A stretch of 64,000 nt of DNA from Burkholderia lata (GTDB lineage Bacteria; Pseudomonadota; Gammaproteobacteria; Burkholderiales; Burkholderiaceae). The position numbers and the translations under genes were made by a program. The notes beneath the pieces were generated by a model. That model was given only the letters and a program-made list of their open reading frames with translations, searched no databases and was not told where the DNA came from. Numbering within the stretch: the first letter of the stretch is position 1; each line of letters opens with the position of its first letter. This document shows positions 42,766 through 51,136 of the stretch, piece after piece. Where the stretch lies: NCBI RefSeq assembly GCF_000012945.1, contig NC_007511.1:186001-250000 (forward strand). The letters are read 5' to 3'.

Positions 42766-43560
42766 CTACACGCCGAGTGCAGCCGCCGCGAGCATCGCGA
42801 CCTGCAGCCGCGTATCGGGTGACAGCCCGTCCTCGATCAGCCACACCGCCGACAAGCCCGACCATGCGAGTATCCACTGCAGCAGCCGGCGCCGGTCGAG
42901 CTGCGCGGCGCTGGCCACGAGTGTGACACGCTGCTCGAAGCGCACGGGATCAACCGCAATATCGTGCGAGGGATTGCAGAACAGGTTCGCGTAGTCGAAC
43001 GCGCGATCGCCGCGCAGCCCTTTCGGATCGATCGCACGCCAGCCGCGTTCGCCGAAATGAAGGATGTTGCCGTGATGGATGTCGCCGTGCAGGACGAAGT
43101 CGTCGACGGGCGGTGCGACCAGCAATTGGCGAGCGATCGCGGCCGATCGGCGCAGCGCGGCGTTGTCGGCGTCGTTCGACAGCAGTGCGTAGAACCAGTC
43201 GTGCAGCGGCACGACCGAAGGCGGCTCCGAAGCACGATGCGCATGCAGCCGCGCGACGACATTACACGCGATGCGCATCGCATCGTCGTCATGCCCCGAT
43301 GCCGAAAAGCCGGCCAGCGTCGGTTCCGGCCGCGCGCGTTCGAGCAGGACTGCATCGCTGTCGTGCTGCCACACCTGAGCGGCGCCTTGCCCGTTCCACC
43401 AGGTCATCAGCGCATTGCCGCGACGCTCTTCGTCACACGTGGCGACCTTCAGCATTGCCGGCCGCGCTTGCCAGACGACCGGCAGCAGACCACCGCTCGC
43501 GGTCAGGATCGGGCCGCCATCGGGAACGAGGCCCCACAGGCCGAGGTATCGATCGAACAT
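42766..43560 (-). CDS. Aminoglycoside/hydroxyurea kinase-family protein
   Basis: A 264-aa kinase-like protein of the APH(6)/hydroxyurea phosphotransferase group. The catalytic loop FVLHGDIHHGNILHF holds the aspartate and the two histidines; IDPKGLRGDRAFDYANLF is the second conserved motif. Known members phosphorylate streptomycin or hydroxyurea, so this is a possible intrinsic resistance gene, but only enzyme assay can tell. It is divergent from the PBP gene and shares a palindrome-rich promoter region. Confidence 0.82.
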   Translation of the reverse strand: MFDRYLGLWGLVPDGGPILTASGGLLPVVWQARPAMLKVATCDEERRGNALMTWWNGQGAAQVWQHDSDAVLLERARPEPTLAGFSASGHDDDAMRIACNVVARLHAHRASEPPSVVPLHDWFYALLSNDADNAALRRSAAIARQLLVAPPVDDFVLHGDIHHGNILHFGERGWRAIDPKGLRGDRAFDYANLFCNPSHDIAVDPVRFEQRVTLVASAAQLDRRRLLQWILAWSGLSAVWLIEDGLSPDTRLQVAMLAAAALGV

Positions 43561-43660
43561 CACGCGATGCTACAGCCGAACCGGATTGCTTGCAGAGCGG
43601 TTCGCCCGATGATGCGACACGCGGTCGCAGATACGACCTGAACGGCCCCGGCGCACTTTC

Positions 43661-43695
43661 CTAAATAAAATTTAGCCAGCCAAACTTTGGCTAAA
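43661..43695. promoter_or_regulatory. Three nested inverted repeats before PBP gene
   Basis: CTAAAT-AAA-ATTTAG (43661-43675), TTTAGCCA-N9-TGGCTAAA (43671-43695) and AGCCAAA-C-TTTGGCT (43678-43692). AT-rich in a GC-rich context. They lie between the divergent kinase-like and PBP genes. Confidence 0.7.
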
Positions 43696-43798
43696 GAATG
43701 TTCCGGTTTCGCGCCATCCCTTCGACAATGCGCGCCTTTCGTGACCAGTCGGTGCCTCTCGCGCACCGGCCGTCGCAGCATCGAAGAAGGAGCCCGAC

Positions 43799-45922
43799 AT
43801 GACCGACCACACCGCATCCCCGCCACCCCCACCCGCGCCGCCGCCACGCCGCCGCCGCGTGTGGCGCACGCTCGCAGGCGCGCTGCTCGGCCTGACGGTC
43901 GCATGCGCGGGTATCGGCGCATGGACGATCCAGCGCATCTGGACGCAGTTGCCGTCCGTCGAGCACCTCGCCGTGTATCGTCCGGCGCTGCCGCTGCGGA
44001 TCTTCTCGCGCGACGGCGACCTGCTGGCCGAATACGGCGTCGAGCGGCGCGAGTTCGTGCCGCTCGAACGCATCCCGCCGCTGATGCGGCAGGCGCTGCT
44101 CGCGGCCGAGGACGCGAAGTTCTACCAGCACGGCGCAGTCGACTTCAACGGCCTTGCGCGCGCGACGTTCGCGAACGTCGTGACGGGGCAGCCGGGGCAG
44201 GGCGGCAGCACGATCACGATGCAGGTCGCGCGCAACTTCTACCTGACGCGCGACAAGGTGCTGAGCCGCAAGCTTGCCGAGATCCTGATGGCGACCAAGC
44301 TCGAACGCGAATACAGCAAGGACAAGCTGCTCGAGCTGTACATGAACGAGATCTATCTGGGCGAGCGCGCGTACGGCTTCGCGGCGGCCGCGAACGTGTA
44401 TTTCGGCAAGCCGCTCGACGCGCTGAGCGCGGGCGAAGCGGCCGTGCTCGCGGGGCTGCCGAAGGCGCCGTCCGCGTTCAACCCGGTCGTCAATCCGGCA
44501 CGCGCGACCGCGCGACGCAACTACGTGCTCGGCCGCATGCATGCGCTCGGCCAGCTTGACGACGCGACGTACCGCGCGGCCGTCGACGCGCCGATCGCGC
44601 TGGCGACCACGCCGCCGCCCGGGATCATCGCGGCGCCGTACGTTGCCGAGCGCGCACGCCGGATGATGGTGGAGCGTTTTCACGACGACGCATACACGCT
44701 GGGTCTCGATGTGACGACGACGATCTCGATGCGCGACCAACGCGCGGCCGAATCGTCGCTTGCACGCACGCTGAGCCGTCAGCCGCGCGCGAAGCGCGAT
44801 GCGCGCAACGGGCTTGAAGGCGCACTGATATCGCTCGACGCGGCGACCGGCGACATGCTCGCGCTCGTCGGCGGCGCGGATTTCAACCGCAACGTGTTCG
44901 ACCATGCGCTGCAGGCGTATCGCCAGCCGGGCTCGAGCTTCAAGCCGTTCGTCTATTCGGCAGCGCTGGAGAAGGGCTACTTCCCGGGCGTGCTCGTCGA
45001 CGACACGCAGCGCACGCTCACGCATGAGGAAACCGGCGCGCGGCCGTGGCGCCCGCGCAATTTCGCCAACAACTACGAGGGCTTCATCCCGGTGCGGCGC
45101 GGGCTCATGCGCTCGAAGAACCTCGTCGCGGTCAGCCTGATGCAGGCCACCGACGCGCGCTACGTGCAGCAGCACGCGGTGCACTTCGGTTTCGATGCGC
45201 AGCGCAATCCGGCGTCGCTGCCGCTCGCGCTCGGCGCGGGCGCCGTGACGCCGCTCGAACTGGCGAGCGCGTACAGCGTGTTCGCGAACGGCGGCACGCG
45301 GATGGAGCCGCGCCTGATCCTGTCGGTGAAGCAGCGTCACGGCGGCGCGATATACGAAGCGACGGCGCCGGCAGGCGAGCGCGTCGTGTCGGCGCGCAAC
45401 GCGTTCGTGATGGACAGCATGCTGCGCGACGTCGTGAAGTCCGGCACCGCGCGCGGCGCGCTCGCGCTGCGCCGCGACGACGCGGCCGGCAAGACGGGCA
45501 CGTCGAACGGGTCGAAGGACGTCTGGTTCGCCGGCTACTCGTCGGGCATCGTCGCGGTCGCGTGGCTCGGCTACGACACGCCGCGCCCGATGGGACGTGC
45601 GACCGGCGCGTCGCTGGCGCTGCCGGTCTGGCTCGACTACATGAAGACGGCCGTCGACGGGCGTACGCCGGTCGAGGCGACGCCGCCGCAGGACGTCGCA
45701 CTCGTCGACGGCGACTTCGTGTACGCCGAATACACGCGCGGCACGTGCACGGCCGACGTGCCGTCGTACATCCGCAGCCGCTTCGCGTGCGGCGGGGCCG
45801 CGGCGGTTTCCGGTGCGTCGGACGCGCCGGGCAACAACGGCAAGCCCGCCGAGCCGATGCCTGGCGCGGTCGATGCGGCCGAGCGCGAACGCGTGCTCGA
45901 CCTGTTCCGGACGGAAGACTGA
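43799..45922 (+). CDS. Class A penicillin-binding protein (PBP1A type)
   Basis: A 707-aa bifunctional peptidoglycan synthase. Residues 22-43 are the membrane anchor; residues 70-230 the glycosyltransferase domain with E104 in AEDAKFYQHGAVDF and GGSTITMQVARN; residues 330-640 the transpeptidase with S379-S-F-K, S439-K-N and K565-T-G-T. The transpeptidase and lack of a long OB insert make it shorter than E. coli PBP1A. Strong ribosome site AAGGAGC. It is likely an additional copy beside the housekeeping one, as neighbouring genes are not pil genes. Confidence 0.93.
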   Translation: MTDHTASPPPPPAPPPRRRRVWRTLAGALLGLTVACAGIGAWTIQRIWTQLPSVEHLAVYRPALPLRIFSRDGDLLAEYGVERREFVPLERIPPLMRQALLAAEDAKFYQHGAVDFNGLARATFANVVTGQPGQGGSTITMQVARNFYLTRDKVLSRKLAEILMATKLEREYSKDKLLELYMNEIYLGERAYGFAAAANVYFGKPLDALSAGEAAVLAGLPKAPSAFNPVVNPARATARRNYVLGRMHALGQLDDATYRAAVDAPIALATTPPPGIIAAPYVAERARRMMVERFHDDAYTLGLDVTTTISMRDQRAAESSLARTLSRQPRAKRDARNGLEGALISLDAATGDMLALVGGADFNRNVFDHALQAYRQPGSSFKPFVYSAALEKGYFPGVLVDDTQRTLTHEETGARPWRPRNFANNYEGFIPVRRGLMRSKNLVAVSLMQATDARYVQQHAVHFGFDAQRNPASLPLALGAGAVTPLELASAYSVFANGGTRMEPRLILSVKQRHGGAIYEATAPAGERVVSARNAFVMDSMLRDVVKSGTARGALALRRDDAAGKTGTSNGSKDVWFAGYSSGIVAVAWLGYDTPRPMGRATGASLALPVWLDYMKTAVDGRTPVEATPPQDVALVDGDFVYAEYTRGTCTADVPSYIRSRFACGGAAAVSGASDAPGNNGKPAEPMPGAVDAAERERVLDLFRTED

Positions 45923-45930
45923 CGTACGCC

Positions 45931-46542
45931 ATGCATACGCTTTATCTGATTGCAATCGTCGCGGAAGCGATGTCGGGGGCGCTGATGGGCATGCGCCGCG
46001 GGATGGACCGCTTCGGGCTCGCGCTCGTCGGTGCGGTGACGGCGCTCGGCGGCGGCACCGTGCGCGACGTGCTGCTCGGCCACTATCCGCTCGGCTGGAT
46101 CGCGCATCCGGAGTACCTGGTGATCACGCTCGTCGCGGCGACCGTCGCGTCGTGGGTCGCACGGCATGTCGCGCGGATGAAGACGTTGTTCGTCACCGTC
46201 GACGCGATCGGCCTCGCGGCGTTCACGATCATCGGTTGCGACATCGGCGCATCGACGGGCGCGGTGCCGATCATCGTCGTGCTGGCTGGCGCGATCACCG
46301 GTGTCTGCGGCGGGATGCTGCGCGACCTGCTGTGCAACGAGATGCCGCTGATCCTGCGCGAGGAACTGTATGCGAGCGTCGCGTTCGTCACGGGCGGGCT
46401 CTATGTCGGGATGCAGTACGTTGGCATCGATGCGGGCTTCGCGACGGTCGTCGCGCTGGCGGCCGGGTTCTCGATGCGGATGCTTGCCGTGCGGCTCGGG
46501 TGGAAGATGCGGACGTTTGGTGCGGCGGATCTCGAGCATTGA
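45931..46542 (+). CDS. TRIC-type cation channel family (YicG/UPF0126)
   Basis: A 203-aa polytopic membrane protein: two UPF0126 repeats, each beginning with A-G-GG (LVGAVTALGGGTVRDVLLGHYPLGW and VLAGAITGVCGGMLRDLLCNEMPLIL). Bacterial members are trimeric potassium-permeable channels. It starts 8 bases after the PBP stop with no strong ribosome site, so the two genes are probably co-transcribed. Confidence 0.9.
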   Translation: MHTLYLIAIVAEAMSGALMGMRRGMDRFGLALVGAVTALGGGTVRDVLLGHYPLGWIAHPEYLVITLVAATVASWVARHVARMKTLFVTVDAIGLAAFTIIGCDIGASTGAVPIIVVLAGAITGVCGGMLRDLLCNEMPLILREELYASVAFVTGGLYVGMQYVGIDAGFATVVALAAGFSMRMLAVRLGWKMRTFGAADLEH

Positions 46543-46588
46543 GCGGGAAGGCATGACGCCCGCGCGACAGGTGAGGGCGCGAGCGGTG

Positions 46589-46622
46589 CCGGCCCGGGCG
46601 TTCGGGTGAGCGCCCGGGCCGG
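46589..46622. terminator. Bidirectional hairpin between convergent genes
   Basis: CCGGCCCGGGCG and CGCCCGGGCCGG, 12-bp arms with a 10-nt loop, between the TRIC and VOC genes. No T run. Confidence 0.5.
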
Positions 46623-46630
46623 ACGGAACG

Positions 46631-47017
46631 TCAGTCGGCCTGCATCACCTGGAAGACGTTGCCTTCGGGATCGATGCCGTCGTACATCGTGTACGCGAAC
46701 CCGTCATAGCGCTTGAGATCGCGCACTGTCACGCCGTCGCCGGCCAGCCGGCCGCGATGCGCGCCGATATCCTGGCCAATCGAGAACACGAATTTCACGT
46801 GGCTGGTTTCCGCGCGCGCTTCCGCATCAGCAGGTGCTGCGTGGCGGAACGCTGGGCCGGCGAGATGCAGCGCGAGCTCGATGGCGCCTGCGCCAAGCAC
46901 GACCCACTCGTTTTCGATTTCCTCGATGACGGGCAGGTCGAAATACTGTTGGTAGAACGACTTGAGCGATGCGACGTCCTGGACGTACAGGATGATGCGG
47001 GTCATCGGAAGCGGCAC
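46631..47017 (-). CDS. VOC/glyoxalase-fold protein
   Basis: A 128-aa vicinal-oxygen-chelate protein: MTRIILYVQDVASLKSFYQQYFDLPVIEEIENEWVVLGAGAIELALHLAG, and RYDGFAYTMYDGIDPEGNVFQVMQ at the end. Function unknown; such proteins bind metal or antibiotics or act as lyases. GTG 47017 is the start because AAGGAG lies seven bases upstream; the ATG at 47005 is internal. Confidence 0.85.
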   Translation of the reverse strand: MPLPMTRIILYVQDVASLKSFYQQYFDLPVIEEIENEWVVLGAGAIELALHLAGPAFRHAAPADAEARAETSHVKFVFSIGQDIGAHRGRLAGDGVTVRDLKRYDGFAYTMYDGIDPEGNVFQVMQAD

Positions 47018-47136
47018 GTGGGTCTCCTTGAAGGGGATGCGCGAAGCGCGAATGATGCGTTGTGAAAGTCGTTGCTATCGATCATGCATGACATCGCGCG
47101 GCGCAATGCTCACGCGACAAGCGACACGCGCCCGCG

Positions 47137-47958
47137 CTACGCGGGCACCATCACCGGCGGCGCACCGTCGCCGGTTTCCACCATCTTCACCGCGAACCCG
47201 TAGCACTGCGCGATATGAGCCGGCGTCATCACGTCGCGCGGCGAGCCGTGCGCGACGATCGTGCCGTCGGCGAGCATCGCGATCGTATCGGCGTGCCGCG
47301 CGGCGAGATTCGGATCGTGCACGATCGCAAGCACGCCGAGCTGCCATTCGCGTGCAACGGCACGGACGGTTTCGAGCAGGCGGTGCTGATGCGAGAGATC
47401 GAGCGCGGCGGTCGGCTCGTCGAGCAGCAGGTAGCGCGGGCCGCTTTCAATCGCTTCGTCATCCGGCCACAGCTGCGCGAGTACACGGGCGAATTGCACA
47501 CGCGCAAGTTCGCCGCCTGACAGCGTCGTGACGTCGCGGCCGACGAGCGCATCGGCGCCCGCGCGTTCGAGCGCGCACCACGCGATGTCGCGGTCGCGGT
47601 GCGACGTCGCGCCGCTGCGCCGTGCATGCGGATAACGGCCGAGCAGCACGATTTCGTCGACGCTGAACGGGAACGCCGGCTGCGCGGCTTGCGGCAGCAC
47701 GGCGCGCAGGCACGCAAGTCGCGGCGCGTCGATACGCGCGAGCGGTTCGCCGTTCAGCGTGATGTCGCCGGTCACGCGCACGCCGTTCGGCGCGACGCCG
47801 CCGGTGAGTTCGCCGGCGAAGGTCTTCAGCAGCGTGCTCTTGCCCGCGCCGTTGCGGCCGAGCAGCGCAGTCACGCGACCGGGTTCGATCGACAGCGACA
47901 GGTTGCGCAGGATCGCATGGTGTCGACGGGCGACGTCGAGGTGATGGGCGGTCAGCAT
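47137..47958 (-). CDS. hmuV: Haem ABC transporter ATPase
   Basis: A 273-aa ABC ATPase. Walker A GRNGAGKS, signature [18 protein letters not shown], Walker [13 protein letters not shown], His-switch IVHDPNL. It powers the import of haem from the periplasm with HmuTU. Last gene of the haem operon, 19 bases after hmuU; in Burkholderia the operon is also called bhuRSTUV. Confidence 0.95.
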   Translation of the reverse strand: MLTAHHLDVARRHHAILRNLSLSIEPGRVTALLGRNGAGKSTLLKTFAGELTGGVAPNGVRVTGDITLNGEPLARIDAPRLACLRAVLPQAAQPAFPFSVDEIVLLGRYPHARRSGATSHRDRDIAWCALERAGADALVGRDVTTLSGGELARVQFARVLAQLWPDDEAIESGPRYLLLDEPTAALDLSHQHRLLETVRAVAREWQLGVLAIVHDPNLAARHADTIAMLADGTIVAHGSPRDVMTPAHIAQCYGFAVKMVETGDGAPPVMVPA

Positions 47959-47977
47959 GGTCGTCGGGAGGGAAGGG

Positions 47978-49066
47978 TTAGCCGCCGAGCGCGCCGCGGC
48001 TTTTCCACAGCAGCGCGAGAAAGAACGGTGCGCCGAGCAGCGCGGTCAGCACGCCGAGCGGAATTTCCGCGGGCGCGGCAACCGTGCGCGCGGCGAGATC
48101 GGCGGCGAGCGTCAGCAGGGCGCCGAGCAGCGCGGCGCCGGGCAGCACGACGCGCTGGTCGGGGCCGCACGCGAGGCGCACGCAATGCGGCGCGACGAGC
48201 CCGATGAAGCCGATGATGCCCGCGCACGACACCAGCGCGCCGACTGCAAGCGCGACCGCGACGAGCACGCGCCGCTTCAGCCGCTGCACGGGCACGCCGA
48301 GGTGCAGCGCCTCGGTTTCGCCGAGCTGCAACGCATTCAGTGCGTCGCGTTCGCGCGCGAGCAGCACGCAGCCGATCGCGACGCACGGCGCGACGGCCGC
48401 CAGCGCGGACCATTGCGCGCCGCCGAGACTGCCTAGGCTCCAGAAGGTCAGCGAGCGCAATTGCGCGTCGTCGGCGACGAAGGTGAGGAGACCGATCGCC
48501 GCGCCGACCAGCGCGTTGATCGCGATGCCGGCGAGCAGCAGCAGCGGCAGCGCGAGCCGGCCGCGCGACGCGGCGAGCCGGTAGACGAGCGCCGCAACCG
48601 CGAGCGCGCCCGCGAACGCGGCGATCGGCAACGCGGCCGCGCTCACGTGCGCGGCAAAGAGCGCGGGGCCGAGCACGATCATCGTCGTCGCGCCGAGCGC
48701 AGCGCCGCTCGATACGCCGACGAGCCCCGGATCGGCGAGCGGGTTGCGGAACAACGCCTGCATCGCGGCGCCGGTCGCGCCGAAACCGCCGCCGACCAGC
48801 AGCGCGAGCGCGACGCGCGGCGCGCGGATGTCGAACAGCACCGCGCGCGCCTGCTGTGCGGCCGCAGCGCCGGTCAGCGCGGCCCAGGCTTCCGCGAGCG
48901 GAATGCGATAGGCGCCAACGCACAGCGCGACGACGGACATCGCGCACACGAGGCAGGCGAGCGCGGCCAGTGCGAACGGTGCGAAGCGACGCGACGTGCC
49001 GATGCGCGCGGCGCCGGAGCGCGACGCGGGCGACGAGGCGGGGAAAGGCGAGGCGTGAGCGGGCAT
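47978..49066 (-). CDS. hmuU: Haem ABC transporter permease
   Basis: A 362-aa FecCD-family permease with about ten membrane helices ([58 protein letters not shown]). The motif [12 protein letters not shown] contacts the ATPase. It lies 15 bases after hmuT and before hmuV. The first 30 residues are a cytoplasmic alanine/proline tail. Confidence 0.95.
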   Translation of the reverse strand: MPAHASPFPASSPASRSGAARIGTSRRFAPFALAALACLVCAMSVVALCVGAYRIPLAEAWAALTGAAAAQQARAVLFDIRAPRVALALLVGGGFGATGAAMQALFRNPLADPGLVGVSSGAALGATTMIVLGPALFAAHVSAAALPIAAFAGALAVAALVYRLAASRGRLALPLLLLAGIAINALVGAAIGLLTFVADDAQLRSLTFWSLGSLGGAQWSALAAVAPCVAIGCVLLARERDALNALQLGETEALHLGVPVQRLKRRVLVAVALAVGALVSCAGIIGFIGLVAPHCVRLACGPDQRVVLPGAALLGALLTLAADLAARTVAAPAEIPLGVLTALLGAPFFLALLWKSRGALGG

Positions 49067-49081
49067 CGGGGCAGTCCGGAA

Positions 49082-49999
49082 TCAGGCGAGCGCATCCGAC
49101 AGGCGTCGGTGCAGGGTCGTAACGGCGAGCGGCAGGCGCGGGCCGAAGCCGAGCAGGAACAGCGCGTCGAGCGCCACCACGCGCTGCGCGCGGCCGGCCG
49201 GCGTTGCGCCGAAGCCGGGCGTCGCGAGCAGCGCGGCGCGACCGCCGACGGCCGCGAGCCCTTCGTCGGAGATCAGCACGACGTCGGGCGCGGCGGCTGC
49301 CAGCGCCTCGGTCGTCAGCGGCTTGTAGTGATCGAAGCCCTGCATCGCATTGCGGGCGCCCGCGTAGCGGATCATCGCGTCGGCGGCCGTGCGCTGGCCG
49401 GCGACGAGCGCCTGGTTGCCGGTGTGGTTCAGCACGAACAGCACGCGCGGCGGCTGCGCGCCGCCGGGCGCGCGGGCGGCGACCGCGTCGCGCGCATCCT
49501 GCCAGTCGCGATCGAAACGTTGCAGTAGCGCGGTGCCCGCGTCACGCACGTCGAGTGCCTGCGCGACGCCCGTGATCTTCGCGCGCACCGATTCGACGTC
49601 GTGGCGCTCGTCGAATGTCGTGACTGCGACGCCGGCGTTTTTCACCTGAGCGATCGCGGTGGGCGGGCCGGCTTCCGCCGACGCGAGCACGAGATCGGGC
49701 CGCAGCGACAGCAGCCCTTCAGCCGACAGCGCACGCTGGTAGCCGACCTTCGGCAGCCGCTTGGCGGCGTCAGGGTACGTGCAGGTCGTGTCGGCCCCGA
49801 CGAGCCGGTAGCGCGGCGTCTCTGCGCCGCCGAGCGCGAACGCGGTTTCCGCGAGTGCGCCGCCGATCACGACCACGCGTTTCGGCGCGGCCGGTGCAAC
49901 CTGGGCGAGCACGCTGCCGGGCAGCGCACCCGCGAGTGCGCCGGCCGCCGCGCTCGCCAGCACCGCGCGGCGGCGCGGATCGAACGGTCGCGCGCTCAC
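49082..49999 (-). CDS. hmuT: Haem-binding periplasmic protein
   Basis: A 305-aa cluster A-III substrate-binding protein with a Tat-like RR-start (DPRRRAVLASAAAGALAGALPGSVLA) and the fold RVVVIGGALAETAFALGG. It carries haem to HmuUV. The start GTG 49999 overlaps the hmuS stop by GTGA, so the genes are coupled. Confidence 0.92.
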   Translation of the reverse strand: MSARPFDPRRRAVLASAAAGALAGALPGSVLAQVAPAAPKRVVVIGGALAETAFALGGAETPRYRLVGADTTCTYPDAAKRLPKVGYQRALSAEGLLSLRPDLVLASAEAGPPTAIAQVKNAGVAVTTFDERHDVESVRAKITGVAQALDVRDAGTALLQRFDRDWQDARDAVAARAPGGAQPPRVLFVLNHTGNQALVAGQRTAADAMIRYAGARNAMQGFDHYKPLTTEALAAAAPDVVLISDEGLAAVGGRAALLATPGFGATPAGRAQRVVALDALFLLGFGPRLPLAVTTLHRRLSDALA

Positions 50000-51087
50000 C
50001 GCGCGCCTCCGCGTGCCGCGGCCGGCAGCGTCGCGACCAGCGCGCGCCAGTCGTCGCGCTCGACCTTGCCGGGCTTGCGCTCGCCGAACAGCAGTGCGAC
50101 GTGGTCGCCCTGCCGGTCGAAGAGTTCAAGCGACGTAACGATGCCGTCGCTCGTCGGCTTCTTCACGACCCACGCGGCGGCGATCAGGTCCTCGCGCACG
50201 TGCAGGTTGAAGCCCGGGTCGAGCACGTTGATCCATGCACCGACCTCGCGCACGTTCGCGACGGGGCCCGTGTGGATCTGGATCATCCCGGCATTGCCGA
50301 CGAACACCATGATCGGCTGGCCGCTTGTTGCGGCCTGTTCGAGCACGTGACGCAGCGCATGCGCGGTTTCGACCGGATACGCGTATTGCGGATCGGCGAG
50401 GCGCAGCGCCTGCATGCGGCTCACGCCGAAACGCTGCGTGATGCCGAAGAACTGGTGCGTGTCGGTCATCGCGTCCCATGCGGCGCGGAAGCCCGCGACG
50501 TCGATCTCGGTGTCGGCGCGCTCGGGCGTTTTCGGCGCGGCGGGCGCGACCTCGAGGCCCGGCTCCTGCGACGGCGCACGCCAGCGCTCGACGAACGCGT
50601 CGTACGCGGCGTGGTCGCTGTGCGCGCGCAGGTACACCTTGTGAATCGCATGACCCTGCGCGTCGAAGAACTGCAGGCTCTTTAGCGGACCGTGGGCGGT
50701 TTCGTCGCGCACGGCGAACGCCGACACCCAGTGACGATAGAAGATGCGCAGGTCGATATCGCCGAGCGCGAGGCCGACGGGGCCGTCGTGGCTCATCTGC
50801 GCATATTCGCCATCCTTTTCGTGGACGGCCGTGTCGTTGCGCGTGAGCGCCATCACGCGGCCGAGGCGCGGCATTTCCTCGAACATCGCCGGAAAGCGCG
50901 CATCGAGCCGCACGACGTGCTCGCCGACGAACGCGGCGAGCGCCTCGCCTTCGCTGACGCCGAGCGCTTGAGCCACGTCGCGGTTGCGCAGCTGGCGCTC
51001 GGTCTTGAGCTTGATGAACGCGTCGCGCAGCGCGGCGGCCGCGCGGGCCGGCGTGGCCGGTTGACCGGGAAGGGCGGATTGCATCAT
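49996..51087 (-). CDS. hmuS: Haemin-degrading/haem-transport protein HmuS
   Basis: A 363-aa HemS/HmuS protein built from two copies of a haem-binding domain (about 20-180 and 200-350). It takes haem from the ABC transporter in the cytosol and helps break it down. The start at 51087 has AAGGAG at six bases; the alternative TTG at 51102 would overlap it. Gap to hmuR is 49 bases. Confidence 0.93.
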   Translation of the reverse strand: MMQSALPGQPATPARAAAALRDAFIKLKTERQLRNRDVAQALGVSEGEALAAFVGEHVVRLDARFPAMFEEMPRLGRVMALTRNDTAVHEKDGEYAQMSHDGPVGLALGDIDLRIFYRHWVSAFAVRDETAHGPLKSLQFFDAQGHAIHKVYLRAHSDHAAYDAFVERWRAPSQEPGLEVAPAAPKTPERADTEIDVAGFRAAWDAMTDTHQFFGITQRFGVSRMQALRLADPQYAYPVETAHALRHVLEQAATSGQPIMVFVGNAGMIQIHTGPVANVREVGAWINVLDPGFNLHVREDLIAAAWVVKKPTSDGIVTSLELFDRQGDHVALLFGERKPGKVERDDWRALVATLPAAARGGAR

Positions 51088-51136
51088 GTCGGACTCCTTC
51101 AAGTAACGGTTGGGGTGGCAGCGCGGGCGGCGCGCA

